Shown here piece after piece: positions 21,549 through 32,307 of a stretch of 64,000 nt of DNA. Below the pieces are notes generated by a model. The model worked only from the letters and a program-made list of their open reading frames with translations. It was not told the origin of the DNA and ran no database searches. Location: contig KQ965754.1 in assembly GCA_001574975.1 (NCBI GenBank), forward strand, positions 308,556 through 372,555, written 5' to 3'. Both the position numbers and the translations under genes were made by a program. Source of the DNA: Gonapodya prolifera JEL478 (lineage: Eukaryota > Monoblepharomycota > Monoblepharidomycetes > Monoblepharidales > Gonapodyaceae). Every line of letters begins with the position of its first letter. Position 1 is the first letter of the stretch.

Positions 21549-23141
21549 ATGTCCAGCACTCTGACAGCCATCTCGCAGCGACTGGGAATCCAGGAGTCCG
21601 TGCTCGGTTCAGCGGCTGCTGCCGGCTCTCTCGTGGCGATTGCTGCGTTGGTACGGCTGCTTCGCTCTTCGGAGAGGATCAAAGGAGGTGAAGGGAGAAT
21701 CGTTCTTGTAACAGGATGCGATACAGGTGTGTTTCCACGCTCTCCGGATGGTGGAATAATTCTGAAATCTTCAATGTTCTGTTCTCTCCATGTCACAAAG
21801 GTTTCGGACCTGTGATAGCCACTCAGTTGGCTCAACGCGGATTCACGGTGTACGCTGGATGTCTTACCCAGGAAGGTATTTCTCGAATTCGGGCGCTTGG
21901 ACTGGCAAATTTACGCGCAGTGGAAGTATGAGTCATGTTCGTCGGAATTGATCGATGGACCGATTCACCATGCGCCCATCACTTTCCGAAGATGGACGTC
22001 ACGAGGGACGATCACGTTAATGCTGTCAAGACCCTCATCGAGAAGGAAGCAGCCGAGGGAGTCTTTGCAGTCGTGAACAATGTGAGACGACAAATAACAT
22101 CCCCTTCCCGACGCCGTAATCTTAAAACTTGTTTCATAAAGGCCGGTGTCTTTGCCGCGTACAAATGGGAGCTCTCCTCCATGGATGCCATTCGTCGCGA
22201 CGTCGAAGTGAACGTGGGTTTGAAGTCACTTGTCCAAAAAACCTTCAATTCACGCAGAAGCACCTCTTATTCCCAAAACCTTAATCGCCTTTACACCTTT
22301 CATGCACACCTTCCTCAACAGTATCTCGGTGTTGTCCGCGTCAGCAAAGCCTTTCTCCCCCTCCTGCGAAAGTTCGCCGCTTCTCCCCGTGCCGCAAGCT
22401 TCAAGCCTCGAATAGTGACCATCTCGTCAGCCGCTGGAACTCAGAAGTCGTCGCCGCTTGGTAAGTCTTCTGGGCGAAACAGATTGACGTCCAACAACCC
22501 ACATTTGCTTCCTCGACACGAACCTCTTGCAGGCTCATACATGTCCTCTAAGCACGCTGTGCAGGCTTTCTCCGCGACTCTCCGACAGGAGATCAGAGCA
22601 CAGGGCATTCTCTATTCCTCTATTGAACCTGTGAGTGACATTATGTACTGGCTTCGACCATCACGCCATGACTCGGGCCAATATTACAAACCGCTTTTCG
22701 GAACGTCCCACTTCTCCACCAAGGGCGTCGCCAACACTCCCATCGTCGCACCCTCCTTCGTCTCGCAAAAGAAGATCGACGACATCATCGCCGGCAACCC
22801 ACCCGATATCCTCGCGTTGTACGGCGGAGAGACCGAGATCCGTCGAAAGATGGCCCTCAGCGGCATTCACACAAAAGTTCAGTCCATGATGCCCGCGCAG
22901 ATGGTTGTGGATGCGGTTGTGGAGCAGGTTGAGTTGGTAAGTGTCTCGTACCAAGAGTGGTACGGGGGATCGAGTTTTGTATTTGCTTATTACACGGTTT
23001 CCAACCCGTTTGATTTTGCAGGCCGTGCCCGTCCTCAACGTCCACGTTGGCTTCGAGGCCAAATTGCTGATCTTCATGTCGACCTACCTCCCCGCGTCTT
23101 GGATGGACCAGTTCGCGATTGACCTCGACAACTCCATATAA
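21549..23141 (+). CDS. Short-chain dehydrogenase/reductase, RDH/BDH-like, membrane-anchored
   Basis: The N-terminal helix VLGSAAAAGSLVAIAALVRL is a likely membrane anchor. The Rossmann motif TGCDTGFG is assembled across the first intron (GATACAG/GTTTCGG). Next come MDVTRDDHV, the NNAG motif across another intron (VVNN/AGVFAAYKWE), YLGVVRVSKAFLPLL, the catalytic Ser strand IVTISSAAG and the catalytic Y-x3-K (YMSSKHAVQAFSATLRQEIR). The substrate-side EPG-VANTPIV is completed across an intron ending accaag. The TGCDxGFG variant is typical of retinol dehydrogenase, 17-beta-hydroxysteroid dehydrogenase type 2 and beta-hydroxybutyrate dehydrogenase relatives, so the substrate is probably a lipid, steroid or retinoid-like alcohol, but cannot be fixed. 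About seven short introns, all consistent in phase. Stop TAA at 23139-23141. It looks intact. Confidence 0.88.
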
Positions 23142-23387
23142 ATTATCTACATAAACTCGTAGTCCGTACCTCGTAGAACATATCATTTATAGAACATGCG
23201 AAGCTGTGGCTGATCGGCGAAACTTGCCGACCGCATTCAGAGCGTTGGTCCGTCCCAACCACGCAACTCAACACGTTTTCGGTGGACTAGAGTCAGCGAA
23301 ATATGCACGTCTCTCCTTCAAGGTCCAGTCTTCTGCTCATGCATCCCAGCATCGTCAAGAATCTCCTTCCCTACATATTCATTGATC

Positions 23388-23870
23388 ATGGCCTCCGCGC
23401 TCCCATCTTCACTCGCCACAACCCTGAACGTGCTTTCATGGCTCACGTACCAACTCACAACCACGCCCATATCCATCATGAGCGATTTGGGTGACTTTAC
23501 GTTGAGCAACGCCCAGTCAATGCAGGAACAGTATAATGGATTCTCGGAATTGGCAGGAGTCGCCAGGACGCTCAAAGAGGACGCGCGCCAGGTCATGTAC
23601 CACCGACAAATCATTTAACTTGATGAACGGTACTTTTAACTGTTCGACATATCACAGTACGCCGAGTTCGTGCATGAGGGGCATTTGCATTTGCTGCCAA
23701 GCTCGTTTTTATCATTGATGCCGCGAGCCAGATTCCTTGGGGTCTTCTCTACGCTTTGCAGGTGGGTCTCGCTCAAAACTTCTGGTATGGCAACACTACA
23801 AACCCCCTTTTTTTATACGCGAGGAGGGAACTTGATCATTGCGGGCTCCTTTGTGTGAACCTTTTCTGCG
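23388..23870 (+). pseudogene. Broken partial copy of the DUF2306-like gene
   Basis: MASALPSSLATTLNVLSWLT and YQLTTTPISIMSDLGDF repeat the start of the gene at 24187 (MTSVLPSSLATGLNALSWLT, YQLTTTPMSIKTDLGTF), with an ATG at 23388. After a matching intron, the second exon begins YAEFVHEG, but the continuation that matches the intact gene (AAKLVFIIDAASQIPWGLLY) is in another frame. Nothing matching the later membrane helices follows before the intact gene starts. I interpret it as a tandem duplication of the first two exons that lost its reading frame. Confidence 0.75.
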
Positions 23871-24186
23871 CCCAAATTCTGACCCACCCAACTCTTGATG
23901 AAAAATTTTTACCCCCAAAACAAAACTTCATCATATCTTCATCCACCGCGTTATGCAGACCCTCGCTTTTTGGCGCGCCCCACAGCCCGGCTCAACCGGC
24001 TTCGGTGCACCTTGATTCGACCCGACCCTCACATCCCCCCGAACAAACTTTCTCCAACGTATCCGCAACGTGCCCGCACGGGCCCGACATGATCCTTGTC
24101 TCTTGAACTCCCGCCATCGCTCCCATCTCGCATCACCCACACCCCCTTACCATCCGCCCACTCCGGAACAAACATCCACCTGCTCG

Positions 24187-25483
24187 ATGACTTCCGTCCT
24201 TCCCTCCTCGCTCGCCACGGGGCTGAACGCTCTATCCTGGCTCACCTATCAACTCACTACTACGCCAATGTCCATCAAGACCGACTTGGGCACGTTCGCC
24301 AATGCGGACGTCGACTCCGCCGCGATGCAAAGGGTGTACGACGGATTCGCGAGGATGATGAGGTTTGTGGGGACGATGGAGGATGCGAGGATGGTGGGTG
24401 CCGACTGCTGACTGAGGCGCGTGGGTGGGATCCGGTGGGGTGAAAGCTCATTTCGTGTGCGTTGGTTGGGAACGTTGCAGCATCGCCAGTTCGTGTACGA
24501 GGGCTACGCGCAGGTCAAGTTCGTGTTCCTCGTCCACGCCGCGAGTCAAATTCCGTGGGGTGTCCTCTCGGCGTTCCAGGTAATATGTGTCCTCCCTCCT
24601 CAGCTCTTGTGGCACCACACTCAACCACCTTCCCAATCTCTTCCTCCCCGTCACAGTTCAACAATGCCCTCCGCACTCGCTACCCCACCTTGCACCGTTG
24701 GACGGGACGCGTCCTCCTCGCGTCGCTGGTGCCCGTGGTCGTGACGGGCGTGCAGCTCGTGTTTGCGTCAAGGGTGTTGTCTGGAGTCGAAAAGGTGCGT
24801 TCTGGGCGTCGTGAGGCCTGGACCAGCTTTCGTTGAGTGAAAGCGAACATATACGACTTTTTAGGCACCCTTCTCACTTCTCATCGGCGGATACCCAGCC
24901 TACCATGCACTCAAGGGCTACCTCGCCCTCGCCGCGCCTCCACAGGGACGGTCGAGGGTCGCCAACGTCAGAACGCACCAGTTTCACTGTGAGTGGTCGA
25001 TTTCGGTGTGTATGAGCCTTCAGGACTACGCTTACTGAATGGTTCGCCCCCGTATTTGGCAATATATATGTTTAGTGACGAAAACGTCCATCTTCTTGAC
25101 CACGATTCCAGCGATACGGTTTGCGTTCATGGTGCTGCTGAAGGTGGCGGGTAGGATTCCGGGGCTTCGCGAGAGTGAGAGAGCCCTTCTTTGACTTGCC
25201 AGAGTTTTGCGTCAGCTGCACCGCACACTGACCCCCATGACTCCCCGCTCCCCAAACCATCCGCCCAAACTCCCACCACACAGCATCCGGCGTCGAGCGA
25301 TACAATGCCGCGATGGGAGTCACGTTCTGGGTCAACGTCGTGGGCGCGATCGTGGCGGCAGAGATGTGGGGGTGGGCGTTTGCGAAAAAGGTTGGCTGGG
25401 GGGGAAGGCAAAGAGGAGACGGGAAGGGGACGGGGGGAGACGCAGTGGGGATGGGGAAGGGGACTAAGGGGAAGGAGGAGTGA
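24187..25483 (+). CDS. DUF2306-like multi-pass membrane protein
   Basis: Exons in order. MTSVLPSSLATGLNALSWLT with a first hydrophobic segment. FVYEGYAQVKFVFLVHAASQ with IPWGVLSAFQ. RYPTLHRWTGRVLLASLVPV with VVTGVQLVFASRV. FSLLIGGYPAYHALKGYLAL. THQFHLTKTSIFLTTIPAIR with FAFMVLLKVAGR. A last helix TFWVNVVGAIVAAEMWGWAF. The HRWTGR motif and the spacing of His residues near helix ends match the DUF2306 family of predicted membrane proteins, whose function is unknown. Paired His residues suggest possible cofactor or metal binding, which is inference. Stop TGA at 25481-25483. Internal introns are about 50-110 nt. Confidence 0.75.
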
Positions 25484-26839
25484 GTGGTATCGGCAATTGT
25501 TACATATTGTGTTGCATGCCGCAATTTTTAGTCAGCTCCTTTTCAAAGCATGAATGAAGTTTCAATAGCCTCACTGCACAAGGTCTCTTGCCAGCACGCA
25601 ATTTTTCATCACCTTTCCGAACGCTTGGAGTCAATGTCCTATGGTGGCGCAACGGAGAAACAGTTTTTTTTCCCTTTTTTTGTGTGCATTGTTTATGTGG
25701 AGGAGTTCCACGGCGTGTACTGTGAGGAGCCACGGTTTGCTCAAGCTGCTCATACACCGAACACATGTCTGTTCTGGACGGCCATGGTGAACTTCCGTTC
25801 TTTTTGTCTGCACGCACGCAGTCCGCATCTTGGCAGGCATGTGACAAAAAAAGAAACCACTTGAAACCGAGTGCCACACTACGCTTGCATATTACTTATT
25901 GGCTTGCTTTAAGTATGTTATAGATAATAAAGCGACTTGGCCTTCTTTGGAGACTTTTTGCCACTCGCCACCTTCGTTGACAGGACAAGGTAAGTAATCT
26001 GTTACGTAGAAATTACATTTGTCTGAACGCGGAGAAGACAGAAAATGTAAGTGATCAGCGCGGTTATCTAACCCGCCGCGTGTATTTGTTTGTTTTTCTC
26101 TCATGGGCTCCATATTTTGAATACTTCGACGGACTACTGTGTGACTCCACTTTTGTATTTGAGTTGCTACGAAACAATTTTTTATCACTGAAATTCAGGA
26201 GAGGTACAGCCTTTAGCCCGGGTAGATTTCTTTCACCTGAAACGTCTGCGTGGAGAATAACCACGACATGTGTTGCGAGGAGTCCCCTTTGTATATATCT
26301 GGCTGAAGACTCAGAAAAACAGTTTTGTACCACACCAGACTATTTTGAAGGCTGATATGTCAAACTCTTTTTGGGAACACGTCAGGATCGAATCTTCCTT
26401 GTTTTGCACGCACTAAGTCTGCATCACGGTGGGCTCCTTGTGTTGCCCACGTGCGTGAATGCTCTCATGTTCAATCCACCAACTCTGTAACGCAACATTC
26501 TCCAACACATAAAAAGGTTCGATTATTTATTACACTCGTCCCAAAACAAACCGGGCTTACATTTTTTTTTTTGTCCTAAATCGGCGCTGGTCAACCATGA
26601 CAACCAATTTCTCTCTCATCCGTGGAGTCAGCGTTCAGGTCGATGCTTCACTTCAAAATACGGGCGAAATGACGGACTCCGTATGTAGCTGCAGGCGACT
26701 TTTCATAGTACAGCAGAAAATCAAATTATGAAATCGGGAATCCCTAAGAGGTAACTGACTGCACCATCCAATGAAATCACGAGAATCTGTCACATTGAGT
26801 GGTCGAGGCCACTAAAGGGCGAATTCGCTCCGTCCCAAA
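25484..26839. other. Gene-free interval
   Basis: About 1.35 kb with no convincing exon on either strand. Contains T-runs near 25660-25685 and 26560-26572. Frames are short and without domains. It lies between two genes pointing toward each other, so it should hold their 3' ends and little else. Confidence 0.45.
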
Positions 26840-28900
26840 TCACTCGTTATAATGTTTAAATATGGATCGAGTGACCAACACCGTATCCACGATACTAGCT
26901 GCCATGAACACGGCAAGAACGGCCAGTGGGGACGAGGTCGAAGCACGTTCATTCCGCGAACGAGCTCGATCATAGATTTCAGTCCTCGCATGTGTTTGAT
27001 CGCGCTTTCGAGGCAACGGGGCAAGGAGGGGCTCGGCATCAGGGTCCTCGCCGTAGCTTCGTCTCATCCGTATGCCCTCGCCGTGATCACCATCGTGCCT
27101 CGTCTCTGGCGGGCATTCGTCGCTGTCCGTCACGTGGCCTGGATCTGTTGGACCACCCATGGCGAAGTATCCCGTGTTGGGATCCTCGAACGACAGCTTC
27201 TGCTGGACTTCTTCAGCTCGAGTCTTGTCATGCATTCGGCGAAGTCGATGGCCCTTGTGGTTGTGCAGATGTGCGTTATGCCTTCGGCTTCGAAGATACT
27301 CCAGGTAGAGGAAGGAGACGATATATGTTGTACACCAGGTACCGTGTGAGATCCAGGGGAGCGAGTCTTTCGAGGGCGGAGGAAGAGTGAGGGCGAGAGT
27401 GGGATGAGCAAGAAAGAGACAAACGTGGCCCAAAATTTTGTGCACCTTCGAAGCATTAAAGTAAATACAACATCAACATCGCCTTGTTGCAAAGTGTAGA
27501 GATACTTGCCCTTGCAGAAAAGAGGACGAATAACCAACTCCAAGCCCGATACTTTACATACGTCCACCAACTCTCATGAACATCGTTTGTGGAGAAGTCC
27601 GAGTATCCAGACGTGCTGCGACTCGGAGCCCCGTAGAAACGGGCGTTTGTCATCCTTGTCGTGGGGTCAGGAATAGGGAGTGGTATTGAAGGAGGGGGTG
27701 GTACCACTTCTGGTGGGGTTAAAGGCTCTGCGTCAGGGGTATACGCTGGAACAGTGATAATATCATCGGCTAGCGATAGGTCCGATGGAAGACGCTGGCC
27801 TGTGGAGGAAGTGCGGCTTCCTGCTCGTTCAGTACTCTGGGATATTCCCATAGAGGTCCCTGTTCCTCCTTTCATGAGAAGTGCCAGAGGTAGCTTCAGT
27901 TGAAAAGAAATTTAATAATTGACGACATCATAAATGAAAGTAGATACCTGTGGTTGGGCTGCATACATTTCATCAACTGTATGGGTCGACGTCCTCGTCT
28001 CGAGGCCCGAATCCCACGCAGCATTCCCTTCGACTTCCACATGAGGCTCCGGTGATATTGGGGATTTCGCTACTGAATTTACCACAGTCGTATCTGAATC
28101 CTTTTGCACCGCTTGTTGTAAGGGTGGACGGGTCACAGCTAATTCGGGCTCAATTTGGGGTGATTCGACAATGGATACATGGAGCACGCGAGAAGGCTTT
28201 TCGCTGGAATCTCTTTTACGAGAGTGTGGATCCAAAGACACGTCGGCGACCCTTGACGGGGATAGAACGGTTTCAAAGTCCCCTCCAAAATGTGCCACGA
28301 TTCCCATAACCGGTTGGAAGACAAGGATACATGCGAGAAACAACCCAACAACTGCGTGGACGCCCGATAATGGTCTAGGCGTCACCAGAGAAAAGGACAT
28401 GGATAATAAGAGGAGACAAATGGTCAACATTTGTAACGAGACATGGATCGGGAACCAGTTCAATGTGAAGACCCCTTGGTGATCCTTTCCTCGAAAAATC
28501 ATCGCAAGATGTCGTTTGTAGAACCTGGCCGTTGTGTGTGGCATTGATTCCGGTCGCAAATCACTGAGTGGTGAGGTGGCATCGTGAAAGAGAAAAATCT
28601 CACTCACCGGGCGATCAGGATAGCGGTAGGAGCAACAATCGTCCATGTCGTCACTGCAATCACTGCGTGCGCCTTGATGACGGGAGCGTAGACCTGCAAC
28701 CTTCACGGTGATGGCAATTCGCGCGTGAGAGGGATTTAACGGGAGACAGCGAAGAACGCTTCCACGTCGCCGTCTTACTTACATTTGGGTCTGAGGCCTC
28801 TCGATCCTCGCACCGATCGATTTGAACTGCCTTGGGCTGGTGGGAGAGGGACTCAGGGAGGCTGCCGTCACGTCAACCTTGGAAGAAAATGTCAAGTGGT
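26840..28900 (-). CDS. Cytochrome b561-type membrane protein with long inserted loop
   Basis: Helices with the expected His ligands are visible across introns. KAHAVIAVTTWTIVAPTAIL leads to IAR across a splice, then FYKRHL, TLNWFPIHVSLQMLTICLLL, LSGVHAVVGLFLACILVFQP with VMGIVAHFGG, VHKILGHVCLFLAHPTLALT after another splice, and GTWCTTYIVSFLYLEYLRSR. These match the b561 core, where His on helices 2-5 bind two hemes and move electrons across membranes. Between the fourth and fifth core helices lies an unusual insert of about 220 Pro/Ser-rich residues instead of a short loop. The C-terminal tail (KTRAEEVQQKLSFEDPNTGY...) ends with another hydrophobic stretch and HYNE-stop. An N-terminal DOMON domain, common in fungi, was not recognised, and the 5' limit is approximate. 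Confidence 0.75.
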
Positions 28901-29520
28901 TCCAATTGAATGTGTAATTCAAGTTTCTCGTAATAGATTTCCTCTGAAGAGAATTCATTGGGACCGTTCCCTCGAAAACTTTCAAATTATTCCAACACGA
29001 CGAATACGAGCACAGCAGAATGCCGTCTTGAGAACGTGAGGTTTCCAAATCTGACGTGCGTCCGTGGTAAGTATTAGAATGTAAGCAAATATCGGTTTTG
29101 CAGTGCCGTAAAAGTTCGTAGGAAACTAGCCCCATGTCAAAAGAGACAGCTAAAACGCGTGAACATGGCAAATATGGTACGTCCCTCGATTATCTCCGGG
29201 TAGTTCGCCGCTTCTTCGTGCCTTGGTGCTCGGTGTTGAAGGCTCGCCAACATCCTTGGAAGTGTATCATTCCGGGTGCAAGCCACACACCGCCATTGCA
29301 CGTCTTCAACTACCATTCGATCCGTGGAGATTTTTGTTGGCACCTCGGGAGACTTTGTGTCCCGGAGCCGAGGAATCTCGCCCTGAGGGGAGTGGGACGA
29401 AGGGCAGCTGTGGGTCACATTTTCAAAACACACCGAAGCACCGAACCAACGCAAAAAGTACCTCGGAACACTCGTCCGAGACCGAAAAACTATATCGCAG
29501 GACCGCTGCGTGAGGGAACC

Positions 29521-32307
29521 ATGTGGAGCGGAGGACTTGGGCCGGTGTCGCCGGTGCGAGGGCAAAGCGGGATGGGCGCGGTTGTTCGGCCGCCGTCGCC
29601 GAGAAGTACGGGGATGCGCACGGGCGGATTTGCTGTAGCGGGCGGTGGACGGAAGCGAGAGGCGGATGCGGTGGAGAGCGGGTCCCCTCCGTTGCTTCGG
29701 ATCGATACGAGTCTGGTGCCGCGGGATCGGTTGGGGGGAGGGACGGGACGGGATACGAAGAGGGACGAGGGGGCGGAGTCGAGGGAGAGGAAAGAGAGGG
29801 GCAGAGAAGAGAGTGGCAGGAGAGAAGAGCGGGAAGGTGTGTGCATTGTCAATGGGGGCAGCCACTCTGATTTTTCGACTAACACCGCGCCAAACGGACT
29901 CGAACCTGCTCCCTCTCCTGTCACAACGCACTTTCTTCCACCGCCAGTGCCCGTCGCCCCCACTCCGCAGTCGCCCACGTCCTCCTCGCACTCCTCCCTC
30001 TCCACAATTTCCACATCGTCCTCCCAATCCCCTCCAAAGTCCCCACCCGCGCGCGCACGCAACGACTCTGCTATCTCTATCGACACGCACCCGCTGCCTT
30101 CGCGGAAGGGCGTCGGCTCGTTTCCCTCTTCCGTTTCCACATCCATCACCCCATCCACACCCTCCGTAACACACGCACCCTCCTTCCGCTCCTGGTCCGG
30201 GCCCGGCTCACTCTCTGCCTCCTCGCACTCCTCCGAGCCCTACACTCCCTATACCTCCTACACATCCAGCCTCCCGGGCTCTTTCAAACCACCCGCAGCC
30301 CCATCCCCTCTCCGCTCACTCATCTCCACCTCCCCTCCCCTGCCACAAACCCTCGCCGCGGGACTCGCTGCGATCTCATTCTCCGAGTCCGCGGACGACG
30401 TAGCGTGGCTCGCGTCCATGAAACCGCCAGGGTCGTTTGTGGCAGGGTGCAGGGTGGGTTCCTTCAACCCCACCAACCCGGTACCCGCCCCGCCAACCTC
30501 GTCCGTGGCACCCGTCCTCCCCCGCAACGCTGCGATTGCGGCAGGACTCGCAGCCATGTCGGCGCGCGACACGGCCGACGACGCGGCGTGGTTGTCGGCG
30601 ATGAAACCACCGGGGTCGTTCTCCTCCTCCTCTTCCTCCACGACAACGGCGGGATTGTGGTGGTTGTCGGATAAGTGGCAGTCGGGCCCCGCAATGGTAT
30701 CGAGCCTCGCCGCACCCGCTGCCACCACAACCACCCGACTCACCTCCCGCCCAACGTCACCAACCTCACCCCGTCGACCCTCCGAGGACCGCGACTTCCG
30801 CTCGCCCTACTCCACCTCCACCTCCACCTCTTCCTCGTACTCATCCACGAAACTCCCCGGCTCCTTCGCCCCCGACTCACCACGCGACCTCCTCGGCCCC
30901 CTCCCTACGTTTCGAAGGGACAGCACGACGGCGCTCCAACAGGCACGGAGGGATAGCGTTGCTAACTCGAGGAGAGGAAGCCTTGCGAGTGGGGTCGGGG
31001 TGGGAGCGGCGGGGGCGGGCGGGCTGGTGGGAAGACGGGATAGTGTGGGCAGGGAGTCGGCCACCTCGACCTCCACGTTGACGTCACGAAGGGACTCGAC
31101 AGCCTCGACCGCGACGTCCGCCGAATCCACCCAGGATGAGGATTCGATGGCTTCCTCGTCCCGGCGCACGAGCTTCGCCGACCCTTCCCCCACCGCTACC
31201 GCTGCGGCTCTGGCTCCAGCGCCACAACCTCAAACCTCCTCCGCAACGCTCACACCACCCGCCAACCCCCATCCCCGCCACCGATCTCGCTCTTCATCCT
31301 CTTTATCATCCCCCTTCACCCTCCCGTCCTGCCTCGCGCTCCCGCCAACAAAACCCCGCGCGCTCCCTTCGCCTCTATCCCCGTTGTCCCCGCTCTCACC
31401 CTCGACGCAAACGGCACAGCCCGCGCCGTACCACGCCCGCCGCGTGTCGTTCAAACCACAGGTCGAGGTGTTCCCCCTCGTGGAAGTGCCGAGCACGCCG
31501 AGTCCGCCTCCTCCTGGGGGCGGTGCAGGTGACGGCCCGGGGAAGTCGGATGGGTCGGTAGCGGTGGCCTCAGAGAAAGGAACTGCGGGGGAGACAGGTG
31601 TTGGGGCGGTGTTTGCCCCCGTCCGGCGAGCTCTCTCGGCGGGAACGTTGTCCTCGCCCACGTCCCCCACAGCACCATGTTCTCCCACCACCCCAACGAC
31701 CACCACGTTCGCAACCGCACCCACGACAACACCAGTCCCGCGCCCGACGCTCACATCGCGCTCCTCGTCTCCGGCGCGCTCGTCCCCGCTCGCTAAATCC
31801 GCGACGGCGCCTGCGACGACGCGATCGAGTAGCCCCGCACGCAAGACGGCGTCGGCTAGGTCAGCCAGCCCTGCTTCCCGCGGCGGTACCTCTACAATCG
31901 CCACCGCCGGCCCCGGTCAGTCCGGTTCACGACGCACGTCCTCCCCCGCACGCACTGCCTCCGGCCGTGGATCCTCTCCCTCAGCCGTCGCCGCACGCAC
32001 ACCCCGCGCCGCATCACCCGCGCGGATCGCATCCAGCTTTCTCGGCGCCGTGGGCGAGGTCGCCGGGGGGGTGTGGATGATGGGCGCCGAGAAGGTCGCT
32101 GGCCTGGCTGCCGGGGTTGGGGGTGCGGTGGGCGGTGTGGGTGTGGTTGTGGGAGTTGTGGGGGGGAGCAGGGGAAGAGATCAGGGACGGAGGGCCAGTG
32201 AGGGGGGGTTGTTGGGGAAGGAGAAGGAGCACGGTGGGAAGAGGGGGAAAGAGGCCAAGGAGGGGAAAGACGCGAAGGGACGAAGGTGGAGCGGTGTCAA
32301 GTGGTGA
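29521..32307 (+). CDS. 928-residue disordered protein with RRVSF motif and PGSF repeats
   Basis: Single long exon from an ATG in good context (gggaaccATG) to the stop at 32307. It is overwhelmingly Ser/Pro/Thr/Ala. Two copies of a 28-residue repeat stand out: LAAGLAAISFSESADDVAWL then ASMKPPGSF at 30355-30438, and IAAGLAAMSARDTADDAAWL then SAMKPPGSF at 30538-30621. Two more PGSF words occur (SLPGSFKPP, KLPGSFAPD). Residues 640-650 read RRVSFKPQVEVF, nearly identical to the block in the small protein at 12574-13008. Repeated SPARxxS motifs and a Gly/Ala/Val-rich hydrophobic patch (AGVGGAVGGVGVVVGVVGG) lie near the C-terminus. It is probably a cytoplasmic scaffold or phosphatase regulator, but this is a guess. 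The frame stays open upstream to 29134 but lacks the same character. Confidence 0.7.
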   Translation: MWSGGLGPVSPVRGQSGMGAVVRPPSPRSTGMRTGGFAVAGGGRKREADAVESGSPPLLRIDTSLVPRDRLGGGTGRDTKRDEGAESRERKERGREESGRREEREGVCIVNGGSHSDFSTNTAPNGLEPAPSPVTTHFLPPPVPVAPTPQSPTSSSHSSLSTISTSSSQSPPKSPPARARNDSAISIDTHPLPSRKGVGSFPSSVSTSITPSTPSVTHAPSFRSWSGPGSLSASSHSSEPYTPYTSYTSSLPGSFKPPAAPSPLRSLISTSPPLPQTLAAGLAAISFSESADDVAWLASMKPPGSFVAGCRVGSFNPTNPVPAPPTSSVAPVLPRNAAIAAGLAAMSARDTADDAAWLSAMKPPGSFSSSSSSTTTAGLWWLSDKWQSGPAMVSSLAAPAATTTTRLTSRPTSPTSPRRPSEDRDFRSPYSTSTSTSSSYSSTKLPGSFAPDSPRDLLGPLPTFRRDSTTALQQARRDSVANSRRGSLASGVGVGAAGAGGLVGRRDSVGRESATSTSTLTSRRDSTASTATSAESTQDEDSMASSSRRTSFADPSPTATAAALAPAPQPQTSSATLTPPANPHPRHRSRSSSSLSSPFTLPSCLALPPTKPRALPSPLSPLSPLSPSTQTAQPAPYHARRVSFKPQVEVFPLVEVPSTPSPPPPGGGAGDGPGKSDGSVAVASEKGTAGETGVGAVFAPVRRALSAGTLSSPTSPTAPCSPTTPTTTTFATAPTTTPVPRPTLTSRSSSPARSSPLAKSATAPATTRSSSPARKTASARSASPASRGGTSTIATAGPGQSGSRRTSSPARTASGRGSSPSAVAARTPRAASPARIASSFLGAVGEVAGGVWMMGAEKVAGLAAGVGGAVGGVGVVVGVVGGSRGRDQGRRASEGGLLGKEKEHGGKRGKEAKEGKDAKGRRWSGVKW

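Noticed and set aside
21549-28900. SDR, DUF2306-like and cytochrome b561 genes as a metabolic gene cluster
   Set aside because: No backbone enzyme, no shared strand or regulator, and broken copies lie between them. Adjacency alone is not evidence.
29134-29520. Upstream extension of the 928-residue protein to 1057 residues
   Set aside because: The frame is open, but composition changes abruptly and there is a better-context ATG at 29521. The extension overlaps the 5' part of the divergent cytochrome b561 gene.
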